The notes: generated by a model from the letters alone, not told the origin. A stretch of 64,000 nucleotides of DNA from Dasypus novemcinctus (GCF_030445035.2 NW_026688628.1:3954201-4018200), one strand, 5' to 3'. Shown: positions 9,417 to 20,554, counted from the first letter of the stretch. Made by a program: numbers and translations.

Positions 9417-12226
9417 CCTCAATGATATGAAATAACCAAGCTGCCCTAGATAGCAAGAGACTGAATGATAGGCTTACAGGAAATTCGAGGGTGGAGGAAA
9501 GATGTGAGCCAATGTCTGCAGGGGTGGAATTTAAGACGAGATGGTGGTAAGTATGAACACAAAGAAGAGATAAAAGGGGGGCAAGTGGTTGCCTTTGGTT
9601 GGGGCTTTACGGGTTTGAGGGTGGCTGGGGAGGGACGGATGGGTAACATTGCCCAAAAGTGGGGGGAGAGAGGGGTAGCATACGAACACAGGAGAGTGTC
9701 AGGTGTTGGTGGAGAGTAAAATGCCGAGAAAATCATATCAAAATATAATAAAGAGGGTTACCTGTTTACAATGCTCAGAGGGGAGGGTCTGATGCAGGAC
9801 GGGATCCTGGGGAATGTCTAAATGCTCATTCTGCCAGAGTGGGTGACACCATGGAGTAGAAACCCAAGTAGTGAGAGTGGGGGTGGACCCACATCCTGGG
9901 GAGGACTAATGCCATCAAATAGAGGGAACTGTATCCCTCGAGAGAAAGGGTGGCTCCCAGGGCATTGGGGCAGTTGAGCAAGTTAGGCCCTGAACACTAT
10001 TCCATCTATCTCTGGAAGTGGCTCCTCAGGAAACGGAGGTTGGCTGTCACTGTGGGCACCAAGGTGGAAGGGAAAATGGACGTTAAATGTGTGGAACCAA
10101 GGTAAATGGGGGGTAAGAGAGGAGTTTCTTGAGAGTACACAAGGATGGATATAAAACATGTAATATTACACCATAACATATAGGAGATAACAGACTGATA
10201 ATGTAAACCATAATGTAAAACATAGGATAACTAAGAATGTAAAAAACTGTGTATCCTAAAGTATGCACCATAATGTAAGCACAGATGTCACCTTGTTAGA
10301 AAGCTAGTGTCTCAGACTCTGTACATCACGTTAAGTAAATATGATGTGAATAGGGTGTAAGAGTAGCACTGTGGAAGGGAAAAGGTTTTGTGGTGGATGT
10401 ATGGGAGTGCTGTATATTATATATATGCATTGCTGTGGTCTAGGGCTCCTGTGAAGAGAAGCTGAATAATTAGGGGAAAAAAAAAAAGAAAAAGATAGGA
10501 TGTAGAATTTTTTCCAAGTAAACACGTGTTCTTTATCTAACCTTTAAACCCACCGCTATATGCCATTCCCTAGTAAGGGACCCTGACATTATATTGGGCT
10601 TCAAATTTCAGGGAGTTCTGGAACACAGAGTGTTTCAACAATGGCAATGGAGGGATACTGGTATGGGATGCCATTGACAGGTGATATATGGCTGACAGGG
10701 AGCTGTATAGAACATATGTCCAGGGTGCATGATAATGTTTTGATATACTCATAGTGGTAACAATTAAAAACCACAGCAGGAGGGGTACTGGGTTCCTGGC
10801 CAGTGGTGCTCTGTCATGGTCCCTAGGGGAGCAGTGACAGTCTCCGAGGTGCAGCGGCGGGGACCGGGAGGGAGTGAGGGTTCAACAGTGAGCCCCTGAT
10901 GCTAATGACTATGCTTGTGAGCTGATAAGCCTAAAATAAGAACAAGGCCTAGAGCAACATTGTGCCTGGGAATTTCCTCCTGTCAGCCTTCATGTTACTC
11001 AAATGTGGCCAGTCTTGAAGCCAAACTCAGCATGTAAATGCAATGCCTTCCCCCCAGCGTGGGACACGACACCCGGGGATGAGTCTCCCTGGCACCGAGG
11101 GACCACTATCAACTACCAACTGATGATGCAACTGGAAAATGACCTTATACGGATGGTTCAATGTGGATCAGCAGAATATCCCTGTCTACATAAAATAACA
11201 TGACTTTAAAATGCTGTTTGACCTAAAGTAATGGGGAAATGGAAAGGAGAAATGAGTTTATATGGCTACGAGTTTCTAAAAAAGAGTCTGGAGGCTGGCA
11301 GAAGGATTGCCCTTATGCACAACTGAGCAGAGTCAGAGAGACAGATAAAGCAGATACAACCCCCAGATATTGGTTCCTTTGAGGGCTAAAGAGACCCATG
11401 GGAGTTATGGTCATGGCCGATGGGGTTAACTACCAGGTCAGATGGCCCCTCTTTGGAAATGGTGTTTATGTGTGATGAATCTGGACTCAGATGGGATCTC
11501 CCTTCATAAGACTTTCATGCTAATGTGCTGGAGGTGCATTTAATGTTGGGGTTTAAGATATATTTAGGGGATTTGAATTTCTGGACTGACAATGTGATAG
11601 TCAGGTCCTGAGCCTCAACAGACTCCAGCACCTACAATCTGTTTTATTGGACTTACCACACTCAGCTAAGATGGAGTTGAAGAAGGACAACCACCACACC
11701 ATGGAGCCTAGAGTGATTACAACTGAAAGTGGGAGGATTGCATCCAGCATCCATGTGGAATCTGAGCCTCCTCTTGACATAGAGGTGCAATGGACACAAC
11801 CAATCCAATGTCCACATAGAAGAGGTGGCATTGGATTGGGAAAAGTGGACATAGTGGCTGATGGGTATGGGGAAAGGCAGGAAGAGATGAGAGGTGGAGG
11901 CGTCTTTGGGACAAGGAGCTGCCCTGGATGGTGCTTCAGGGGCAATCACCGGACATTGTAAATCCTCACAGGGCCCACTGGATGGAATGGGGGAGAGTAG
12001 GCCATGATGTGGACCATTGACTATGAGGTGCAGAGGTGCCCAAAGATGTACTTACCAAATCCATTTGATGTGTCATGATGATGGGAGGGAGTGTTGCTGG
12101 GGGGGGGGGGGAGAGGCGGGGTGGGGGGGGTGGGGTTGAATGGGACCTCACATATATATTTTTAATGTAATATTATTACAAAGTCAATAAAATTTAAAAA
12201 ATTAAAAAAAATAAATAAATAAAAAT
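9417..12226 (+). other. L1 copy A 3' UTR, 2.8 kb
   Basis: This long non-coding 3' end is shared, block for block, by copies B, C, D, E1, E2, the 47-kb fragment and the antisense copy at 61-64 kb. Landmarks are a GGGG-rich start (about 9570-9720), an AT-rich block with repeated 'accataatgtaa' (10150-10290), a conserved CpG-bearing block 'agcgtgggacacgacacc' (11057), 'ctcaacagactccagcacc' (11614), a terminal G run and 'aatgtaatattatta' just before the tail. It is several times longer than the human L1 3' UTR. Confidence 0.85.
12098..12136 (+). other. G-rich tract near L1 3' end (possible G-quadruplex)
   Basis: Several long G runs separated by 1-6 bases lie about 90 bases before the A tail. An equivalent tract exists in every 3' end of this family here (for example 41238-41275, 48551-48583, and as a C-rich tract at 61500-61537 in the antisense copy). 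Polypurine G-rich tracts near the 3' end are a known L1 trait and can form quadruplexes. Confidence 0.7.
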
Positions 12227-12239
12227 AAAAAAGCCAAAA
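12227..12239 (+). repeat. target-site duplication of L1 copy A, right
   Basis: This is an exact repeat of 3973-3985, immediately after the A-rich tail of copy A. Confidence 0.9.
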
Positions 12240-13889
12240 AGCAAAACTGAGTGAGGAACGTCCCCAGCTTTGGTGGGTGGGGTTAAGCACAGGTACTCAG
12301 GTGTCCCCAAGAACCCACCTTGAATACCCAACCATCTCAGACACCTAAGGCCTCCCAGCATTGCCCTGGGACAAAATTGGACACTCAGCTGTCATCCCTC
12401 TGTAAACTTTCCAGCCTCCAAGTCCCCTAAACTTCCTTGCAGTCACCTCACATCACCAGCTTTTCTTCAATCACAAGATTACCCCCCACCAAACCCAATC
12501 CACCCTGCATCATCTCTTCCAGGCTCTTGCTGCCACTAGATCCCAAGGATTCCCAGGGCTCAAGACCCTAAATGTTCCAGGGGAGGGGAGTTTGAAGGGA
12601 GGCTTCCCAGACTCAGAGGCCAAGGAAGGATGGGTTTGAGGAGGGTCCCATCCTGACTTGGAGGCCACCTGGCCTTGGCTCTGGCATTAGACATATTCAG
12701 CCACTACTACTATTGCTGCTTCTTTTTGCCTTTTTGGGGTTTGTGACCAAAGTGGAAAACTTGGGGGTCCCCTCTTGCCCAGATTGAGCAGGTGGAGGTC
12801 AACGAGGCCCTCCACCCCTCCCATTGTCCCTGGGGTCTTGGACACCTGGACCAAATGGACAGGTGGAAATCTGCTGCCACTATATATCAGAGATGCCCTC
12901 GGGGCCTTGTGCAAGAGGCCTGGACCCCCTGAGTCTCTTTGTACATCTGTGACACGAGGACAAAGATCTGACCTCTTACTGGCAGTCCAGAGTCAGTGGT
13001 GCAGGCTAGTGGCATGGACGCCTTGGCCCTCCTGGTCTCCCACAGGAGTCAATGGAATGCTCAGCCATGTTCCTTTTCTCACATGAAACCTGCCAACTCT
13101 TCATGAGGGTGGCAAAACTGAATGTTCGTGTTTCCATTCTGTGGGAGGACACACAGACCCAAGTAAGGATTCACTCAGAGCATCTGAAGACATGCAGCTC
13201 CCTCCAGGTGGAAGCCTCCTCTGCACTGACCTTGCCCCATAGCCCATCACCACTAAAGGGTGTCTGTTCCTCCCAGCCTCTGAGTGTATATGTGTGTGGA
13301 GCCTTGTGTGGTTCCCAGCAATGTAACTCAGGAATGGGGTGTCCCTGGAGGCTTAGTTGAGCAGATCCTGGCTGCCCCAGCTCACATGTGTGGACAACCC
13401 AAAGACTGCCCAAGGCCATACCAAAGGTGTCCCCTCCCAGGGGTCCACTCAGGATATTCTGCCTGCAGATACACCCCACCCTGAGGTGTCATGGCTGGGA
13501 CCACATGTCCCTGCAGGACAGTACATTGAATTTTTCTTCAGCTTTTATGTGAAATCTTCTACTTTTGATCAGGAGGGCCCCACCATGGTTTTGTGTCTCC
13601 CAAATACTTCTCATAGCTCTCTGACACATACTATTGGTAACGAGGTGCAGTTCTGAGACCCCCATATGGATGGAGACCTCAAATCCTGCCATTTCATCAT
13701 CTCCTGGAAGATCCCAGCCACCTCCACTGCATTTAAGAACCATGGCCTATGGAGCTACATCTGCCCACCAACTGCCAATGAATGAAACAGGTCCCTCCTC
13801 ATCTTCATCCCAAATAGGCCAAACAGAATGTTTGCAATTAAACTGCCAGGGAAAAACAAAAAAACTCATTTCCTGAGTCCTAACTACCC
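12240..13889. other. unique DNA, possible decayed exons
   Basis: There is no intact gene. On the minus strand around 13510-13600, a short frame reading LLIKSRRFHIKAEEKFN resembles the 'LLQSACxNYxI..EEQF' stretch that follows in Ral exchange factor RasGEF domains. It lies in the right order downstream of the pseudogene exons at 13.9-16.7 kb. I treat it as a possible further exon only. Confidence 0.35.
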
Positions 13890-13989
13890 AAGCTTGCTCT
13901 TTAACTGGATGATCAGTTTGCTGCCCTGTGAGACGTTGTTCCCTTTTGAGGAAATCTCAGATGGCATCTGAAAGAAGTGGAAGATGTCC
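13890..13989 (-). pseudogene. RalGDS-like exon, RasGEF middle part
   Basis: A polypyrimidine tract and AG precede the exon on the minus strand ('cctcccccag'). The frame reads DIFHFFQMPSEISSKGNN, then VSQGSKLIIQLKSKLG and a stop. This fits the RasGEF segment following the 'WEDVSR' helix of RalGDS proteins. The phase joins the previous exon exactly (AG + G = Arg, then GAC = Asp). No clean donor is seen at its low-coordinate end. Confidence 0.65.
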
Positions 13990-14466
13990 CTGGGGGAGGG
14001 CAAGAAGGAAGGGGAAAGGTAGGGGTGTTTGGAAGTGACTAGGAGCACATCCACTTTCCTTTTGTGGCTTGGGACCAGGATTGCCTGGGTGGGTGGAGGT
14101 GAAACTGGGCAGCTCTGAGCCCTGCTGGACATCATGGACTTGGGAGCTGACCTCTAAGCTCAGCACAACAGAGATCCCCACTCCTATTTCATGAGCTGCT
14201 GGTGTTAATATGTGCAGATTTCAACTAGACAGAGTGTGTTGCTGAAAAGCACACAATGGACATGTTCCCATTTTACTCAACTCTGTGGCTGAATGAGCAG
14301 GGACCCGTATTGAGGCAGAAGAGCTGACCTGAGGACTTGTGGAGCCCCAGCCTACACAGTCCCTCCTGAGGAGACCCTGCCTCCCAGGCTCCCTGTGGAG
14401 TGATGTCCAGCCTCACAAGGGGGCCCTTGGTCCTGACTGACTTTCTGTGGAGGGAGACCGGTCAAC

Positions 14467-14566
14467 CTGGAAGCTTCCTCCCACATCTCCTACAGACGGC
14501 CAATCATGAGGCTTTCAGAGCAGAGAGCATGTCATAGAATGAGAAGTTCTTGAAGATTACATCCTC
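14467..14566 (-). pseudogene. RalGDS-like exon containing KNFSFYDMLSAL
   Basis: The exon is 100 bases, with a strong acceptor ('tttctccctctccag') and a donor 'ccag/gttgac'. It reads EDVIFKNFSFYDMLSALKAS, matching the 'LKNFSSLYAILSAL' signature of RasGEF domains. A frame break after the Ala-Leu-Lys-Ala region is needed to reach the expected 'WEEASR' end, so the copy is broken. Confidence 0.7.
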
Positions 14567-14851
14567 CTGGAGAGGGAGAAAGAATGAGAAATGAGGTGTG
14601 GTCTGAGTGTCCCCTGTTCCAGCTTTAGCACCCTCAGCTGGCATCTCCCCCCTTGGATGAGAGGCCCCCAGGGAGTCCCTGAGGGCACACCTTGCACCAA
14701 GAGAGGGACCTACACTCAATCTGAGGGAGGAGCCTGTTTGGGATGTGAGGAGATGGAGGGCTGTGATACAGGCTGTGGCAGGGCCTGGAGACTGAGAGAA
14801 GACAAGAGCACAGAGGGTCCCCAGGACTCCAGAGAGGGCCCCTGAGTTCAC

Positions 14852-15067
14852 CCTAGGCAGGTCAATCCAGTGCACCACCACCCTGGCCCTGGCCATGGCC
14901 TTCATGGTGTGGTCCTTGAGGTAGCTGACAATGATGCATTTGGTCACAAGTTTGAACTTGGTGATGATGGCGTAGATGGCGGGAGCCATGTTTTCCTTGC
15001 CCTTCTTGTCTCACTGGGACCAGATGGAGTCCAGACAGTGATAGAGTACCACTTTCTTGAACAGTTC
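14852..15067 (-). pseudogene. RalGDS-like exon, start of RasGEF domain
   Basis: The exon is 216 bases, with acceptor 'ctccttcccag' and a GT donor at its low end. It encodes ELFKKVVLYHCLDSIWSQ, then an in-frame TGA (15011-15013) where family members have Arg, then DKKGKENMAPAIYAIITKF and a stretch ending ARVVVHWIDLPR. This is the diagnostic segment for assignment to the RalGDS family. Confidence 0.75.
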
Positions 15068-15659
15068 CTGGGAAGGAGGGGAACATGGCCAGCCACGCCC
15101 AGATAACCCAGATCCTGCAGTCCCTCAGGATGCTGGCCAGGATCATTGTCACAATGGTGCATGGGACAGGTACAGCTACTGCCCTATATCTACTCACTAG
15201 AAGGGGAATTGTGGGCTTGGGGTTAATAAACTCGCCCAGGTTACAATGCTCGCAATGGAGCAGGGTCTTGACCCAGATCATAGGATTCTGGATCAAGGAT
15301 GGAAAGTCTGGGGAAGCAGAACATGGGAGAAAGATTCTCCCAGCTCCACACTCCTGAGCTGAGCTGCTCACCGCATCCATCCTTGTTAACTACTCAGACA
15401 CCAGCTCTGGAGAGAAAGCCAGGTCAGCCTCTCCTCACAAAGACCATTCTGAGAGATCTCAGAAGGGCATTAAGGATCTGTGGGGCAGCCCACCCTGGTA
15501 CTGATCTGAGCTCTTTCCTGGCTTTGGTGCTGTTGCCACACTTGCCTCCCTCTCCAGAACCATTGCTCTGAAGGTGACTTAACTGATTGTAGTTCCAGAA
15601 TGAGCACTCCAGTGACCTATAAAGATGGCAGTGAAGGTAGCAGTGGGACCACCTCCTAC

Positions 15660-16109
15660 TCAGGAAGTGCTGACCAGTGTCTCCAAGCTGGCAGCAGGTG
15701 TTATACCTGAGGATGGAGCCAGGTCTACCTCCAGAAGGGGCATAGTTGCTACCTCCATAGGTGGCAAGGGAGGTTGTACCAAGGCACCTTCAAGTTCTAA
15801 AACCAGTGCTTCTGCTGCTGAAGGAGCAGGCTCTACCTCTAGAGAGGGCAGTGCTGTTAAGTGTAGAGGCAGCAAGGCAGGTGAAGGTGGACTTGCTTCC
15901 AGCTCTGGAACTTGTTCTCCTGATTGTGATGTAGCTGCCTTCAGCTCCTTAAGAGGTGCTCCAGCTGATGACATAGGACAATCTAGCTCCAGGGAGGGCA
16001 TGGGCCTTATCTCTGTGGGTGGCTGTTGTGGTGGTGTTAGAGACACCTTCAACTCAGGAGCTGGCTCCAGAGCACACAGTGTGTCAAACTCTATTTTCAG
16101 AAAAGGCAC
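15660..16109 (-). pseudogene. RalGDS-like Pro/Glu/Ala-rich linker
   Basis: A minus-strand open frame of 149 codons is rich in Pro, Glu, Ala and Leu, with recurring units such as LEPAPELK, PSLELD, PELEAS, LEVEPAPS and LELEGA. RalGDS carries a repetitive 'EPAPELE'-type linker between its REM and GEF domains. Composition, repeat style and position between the neighbouring exons all fit. The frame has no ATG start of its own, as expected for an internal exon. Confidence 0.6.
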
Positions 16110-16574
16110 TGGTACAACATGGAAATGGGCAGTAAAGGCAGTGATGGAACTGACTCAGGCCCTGGTACTGCTCTGGTGTCTGCCACACACCTTGGAACTT
16201 GTGCTATAGGTTGCCCTGGAGGTATTTGCTGCCCTGGGGGATGGGGATGACAAAAGAGCTGGACAAGAGGCAGTTTCCCCACCATAAATGGCTCTCAGTG
16301 TCTTTCCAATACAGAGAAGATCCCAATACCTCTAGCAGAAGATCCAGCCCATAAAAGTGTTCCCAGCCTACAGGCACCCAAGTCATATGTCGGGCTCTTC
16401 TATGATCCCAGTCCAAGGGCAACCTCTGCTAGTTCCAGCCTCTGTGGTGCAATCCTGGCCCCCACCCCGCAAGCTCATGTGCCCTACCCTGAGACCTCCT
16501 CACCCTCTGGGTCTGCCTCAGTGGGCTCTGGGTGGCTCATCTATGAAAGAAGAACCATGGCACAGTGCTCCAGA

Positions 16575-16675
16575 GCAGAGCCAGTCAGTTACATGGGCAT
16601 TGGCCACCAGCAACTTGAGGCACAAAATTCTGAAGGCTGCAGGAAATCTTCAGAGTACTGGTCCATCCAGTTGCC
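16575..16675 (-). pseudogene. RalGDS-like exon, end of REM domain
   Basis: After an AG acceptor ('ctgctcccagcag'), the frame reads GNWMDQYSEDFLQPSEF, close to the REM-end sequence of RalGDS proteins. A one-base frame change then continues as CLKLLVANAH. The frameshift supports decay. Upstream exons for the rest of the N-terminal region are not clear; a fragment near 17040-17110 could be one. Confidence 0.6.
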
Positions 16676-19600
16676 CTGCTGGGAGCAGATGGTGCTGAGG
16701 GCAGGTGGGGGCTACATAATCAGACTCTGACCTTTCCCTCCACAACACACACAGGGACCCTCCCAGTGAACATAAAGTCCATAAGGACTGGCAAAAATTC
16801 CAACTGTTCTGTTCATTGCCTGGTGTTGACACACAGTAGAAGCTTCTGAGTGAGTAATGAGGGGTCAGGGCCTCCTATGCCAGTCCCTCATGGCTCCCTG
16901 CCAGTACACTTGGCCCAAAGAGCTGCCTCATCTTTTGCCATGTGTTGTTTGTGTCTCCCCTTCCCACTGACACCGGTCTTGCCATGACTTGGATGCATCC
17001 ATCCCTGCCAACCCTGCAGGAGGCAGACAGGACTGAGGTTCACAGCAGATTTGAAGCAGGCTGCTCACCACCTCCTGTTGGGGGTCTGCATGAGGTGGTG
17101 TTGGTGGCCTAGGGACTTTGAGGTTCCAAAGGAGGGGGAAGGTTCTCTCATGGACTGAGTCCCCTGATGTCCTCTGTAGACAGTGCCCAGCATCTTTACT
17201 CCTCTACAAGGGGAGGGGGATGCCCTCTGGGTTGGCCTTCCAGGGGTCTCAGGATGTGTGGGCCCAGATCCGGCACAGCTGTACCCTGTCACCCACCACC
17301 TGACTCCCCATGATGCTGTCTGGAGAGGAGAGATGCCCACCCTCACCCACAGTGTGCTCACATTTTCATTTCAAGGCATCCACCAGACCCACCCCTTCCA
17401 TGGAAGTCATGTCCATATCTAGATGAGACAGTGAGGGTGTCACAACTTCTTCCTGAGTGTACCCTCTGCTGAAGATACTGCATCCTATTGCCTGCAGCCC
17501 CCACTCTAAAGGAACCCAGAAGGCAGGGATTGTTGTCTGCTTTGGTCACTGTATGAAGCTACAAGCTTAAGGAAGTGCATGCACCATGTTTACCAGGTAA
17601 AGGATGAGCCCTAAATCGCACCTTCTCAGATATGGGGTGGGTCTGGACCCCTCTGGCGGGCAACACTAATCCATGCTCTGATCATACCAAGGTCCGAGGT
17701 CCGGAAAGGGCATGCAGACCTCCTTAAGAAATGAGAAACCTGGTTCAGTAGGGGCTGATGCCAAGAGGCTCCTCACTGGACAGAGGAAAATCCTGCCCAG
17801 GACCAGACCTTTCCCTCCAGCCACCCTGTCCATGAGCCAGGCTCAGGACAGCCCTTGCTATTGATTCCCCCAGTCAGTCCTATATTCAAACTCATGGGTT
17901 GGTCCTTGAAGCATCATCTTCCCAAGGAGGAAACTGAGGCCAGGAGTCCAATAGAATTTCTGAGACTCAAGCACATTGGGGCAGATCAGTCCAGGTGATG
18001 GGATGGGGTGGGCATTCACTGGTGGAGCACTTGAGCACTTGTCCAGTCATGCTCAGTGGAGGTGCATGCTTAGGTGGCAATTGCAACTGAAACAAGAGGA
18101 ACTCTGTTTCTCCCCATCAGCTGAGTCCCTCAGCCTTGGTGGATGAGCCTCATGGTGGTGGCTGTGGGGGTGGTGCTGCAGCCCCACCTTCCCAACAGCC
18201 ACCGTGTTCACTTGGCACCACTGCCCACCTGCCTCCAAGTCCTACTGTTCCTGAAACCTGCCTCCTCAGGGCACCAAACCTTCAACTCTCTCCCTCAGAC
18301 AGGCCTTGTCTCAGGGCCCTGATGCCCAAGTTGCCCTGAGGAGATGGAGGTCAGGGAGGAGCCTGGGGCTAAGGAGTACAATAAGGACAAGGAGAGGTAT
18401 GGGGGATCCACCCTGTGAGGCAGGAGGCCTGGGGACACACCTTGGGCTGGCCTGCATCTCAGGGTAGATTCTGCAGGAGAAATGGGGGCAGCTCTGTCCC
18501 AATCAGCCCTTAAGCACTTGGGGTGGTAGGGCAGCATCACAGTGGCTTCCCGTAATTCCCTCTGGCCACAAGACTCACCAGCACCTGCAGCCACTGGGCA
18601 GTAATCCTCTCTCCCTCTGACACAGCAGTTGTCCCCATCCCTCAGCCCACCAATAGACACCATGGTTGCGAACTCCCAGCAGGTCAGCGGCTGCATGACC
18701 TGTGCTCCTCACTGTTCAGCCCTTCTGCCCCAAGTCCCAGGCCTTCCGATGGGCTCCATCCAAGCTCGTACATGCTGTGACTACTTCGGACTGGCTCTTC
18801 TTCCCAACAGCCCTAGAATAAGGGAGGCCTGGGCAGATGGAGGGGAAGTAATGAGAAGACGTTGAAGAAGAGCCACTGCCTGCAAAGTCCTGGATGCAGC
18901 CCAGGAGGGACTTGCCAACATGGTGCAGGACCACCTGCCCTAGATTTACCCAGCCAGGTGTGTGCTGGAGAGGAGGAATCTCCTCCAAGCCTGGACAGCC
19001 TTCTCACCACTTTCTGCAGGGTCTACTGCATCCCAGAGGCCTGAAAAGGTGCAGAGTTTACATGCACCAAGCCCATTCCCCATTCACAGCAGTTTCAAGA
19101 TCTGAGGAGCTGAAGTGAGCCATTTCATGTACTTCTAGAAGGGCACTGATACCACAGCTTTCTGTCAGGAAGAGCTAATGATCAGGAGACCCTCCTAGCT
19201 AAGCCTCCCCACCTGCCAAGGGCTGGTGACAGTTCCCGAGGGTACATTGAAAATGTAACACAGGCTAGTGCCAGAAAAGGCCTCCACCTGCATCACCTGT
19301 TACCTGTGTCTTGTCCAGGTGACTGGGTCAGGACTTTAACAGCTTCAAAAAGTAATCCACCTAGCAATCCCAGGAATTCCCCACAGGCAAACCTGGATGA
19401 CTTGCCCTGGTCTCTGGGTCTGTTGGCACCAACATGAGGCACTGACAGGATTTGAAATTTTTCCAAGGTGTTCATAAAACCAAGGAGCAATAACCAGTAT
19501 CCAAACAAGATCTGTGGTCCATCTTGGGGAAGAACAAGCCAGACTCAAGCGTTTTCCATCAGTCAAAGTGAACATTAGAAAATATTCAGTGGCATCATAT

Positions 19601-20099
19601 GCCCTCAGGTGAGGGGCACAGAAAAGGGGTTTGGGTTGCACTCTAATAGGAAATTCCATCTGACTGGAAGGTCGTGGCTTTAGAATTGTGACAGAAATTT
19701 CCTGGAGCCTCATCTGCAGATTGCCAGCTGAATGGATATAAGTCATAGAGAACTTCCCAAAAGGCCAGACCTTCCATCAAAGGGGTCCAGTGTTCCCAGG
19801 AGGGGAAGAGCTCTCTGATGAAAAGCACTGTGTGGGAATGCTCCCTCCTGAGAAAGGTATCCAAGCTCTCCCCAGCCACAGGACATGGAGAATCTGCAGC
19901 CATGCTCTTCCCCAACAGCCCAGCCACCTCTTCATTTTCTGCTCCCCTTGCACCCTTGACCCTCTTAGGCAAGCTCATGGGGACCACAGAGCAAGAAGGT
20001 GGCTCTAACCTTAAATGTATGCCCTAGGTCAGAAAGAGGACCTAATTCCAAAATTTGAACCATGATCTCTACTTAACTACTTTTCTACTATACTACTTT
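16676..20099. other. unique DNA with possible upstream RalGDS-like remnants
   Basis: No intact gene is seen. A minus-strand piece near 17040-17110 (reading ADPQQEVVSSLLQICC) may be the decayed 'TTTQQVLDLLFKRYGC' exon of the REM domain. A minus-strand piece near 18880-18960 (WLFFNVFSLLP) is weaker. A MIR-like core ('aggaaactgaggccagga') lies near 17925-17950. The rest holds only short overlapping open frames. Confidence 0.35.
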
Positions 20100-20460
20100 T
20101 CCAAAAAGTAAAAAAGAAAACCTAAAAAAGGAAAGAAAATATTTGGAAACTGTGTTTCTGCTAACAGTGTAATACACAGAATATAAAGAGAATTACTATA
20201 ACTCAATAAAAGGACAATCAGCCCCATTAAGAAATGGGAAAAGGGCTTGAATAGACATATCTGCCAAGAATATATACACATGCCCAAAAAGCATGTAAGC
20301 AGATGCTCAACATCATTAGCCATTAGAGAAATGCACATAAGATACCAAAAATAAAAATAAGGTGCGACTACACACATGCTTTAATGCTGGTATTAGAAAA
20401 AAAAAATGGTTTTGAGGATGTGGAAAAATGGACATCTTGTAAATTATTGGTTTGAAATAA
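20100..20460 (+). mobile_element. ancient L1 ORF2 fragment
   Basis: Diverged L1 ORF2 3' coding sequence with no open frame ('ccattaagaaatgggaaaa', 'gaatagacatatctgcc', 'gaaatgcacataagatacc'). It is colinear with 8810-8960 of copy A but much older. Confidence 0.65.
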
Positions 20461-20554
20461 AATAAAGGTCACACAACCCACTTAAAAAATGATCAAGATA
20501 TTTGAACTAACACTTTCTCAAAAAAGAATTCCAAATGGCCAAAAAGCACATGAA

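Larger units (their letters stand above)
3986..12226 (+). mobile_element. L1 (LINE-1) copy A, nearly complete
   Basis: This is an 8.2-kb LINE-1 retrotransposon with a 5' UTR remnant, ORF1, a 72-base spacer, ORF2, a 2.8-kb 3' UTR and an A-rich tail, flanked by a perfect 13-bp TSD. It lacks the CpG-rich promoter half of the 5' UTR seen in copy C, so it was 5' truncated on insertion (alignment with copy C starts near its position 26860). ORF1 is open. ORF2 carries one internal stop and a late 1-base deletion. It is very close (about 1 percent differences over the last kilobase of ORF2) to the E1 segment at 34361-35344, which marks it as young. Confidence 0.92.
13890..16675 (-). pseudogene. decayed RALGDS / RGL-family gene (Ral guanine nucleotide exchange factor-like)
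   Basis: RalGDS proteins activate Ral GTPases through a RasGEF (CDC25) domain preceded by an N-terminal REM module and a Pro/Glu-rich linker. Reading the minus strand from high to low coordinates gives, in the correct order: a REM-end exon (WMDQYSEDF), the Pro/Glu/Ala-rich linker, the GEF start (ELFKKVVLYHCLDSIWSQ), ARVVVHWIDL, KNFSFYDMLSAL, and DIFHFFQMPSEISSKGNN. Introns with AG acceptors and GT donors are retained, so it arose by gene duplication, not retroposition. Disabling changes include a TGA at 15011-15013 inside the GEF start and frame breaks in the exons at 14467 and 16575. It could be a relic of a lineage-specific RalGDS-like family, but I cannot say which paralogue. Confidence 0.72.

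Noticed and set aside
14591-14845. Plus-strand 84-codon frame in the RalGDS-like region
   Set aside because: It lies in an intron of the minus-strand pseudogene and has no coding features of its own.
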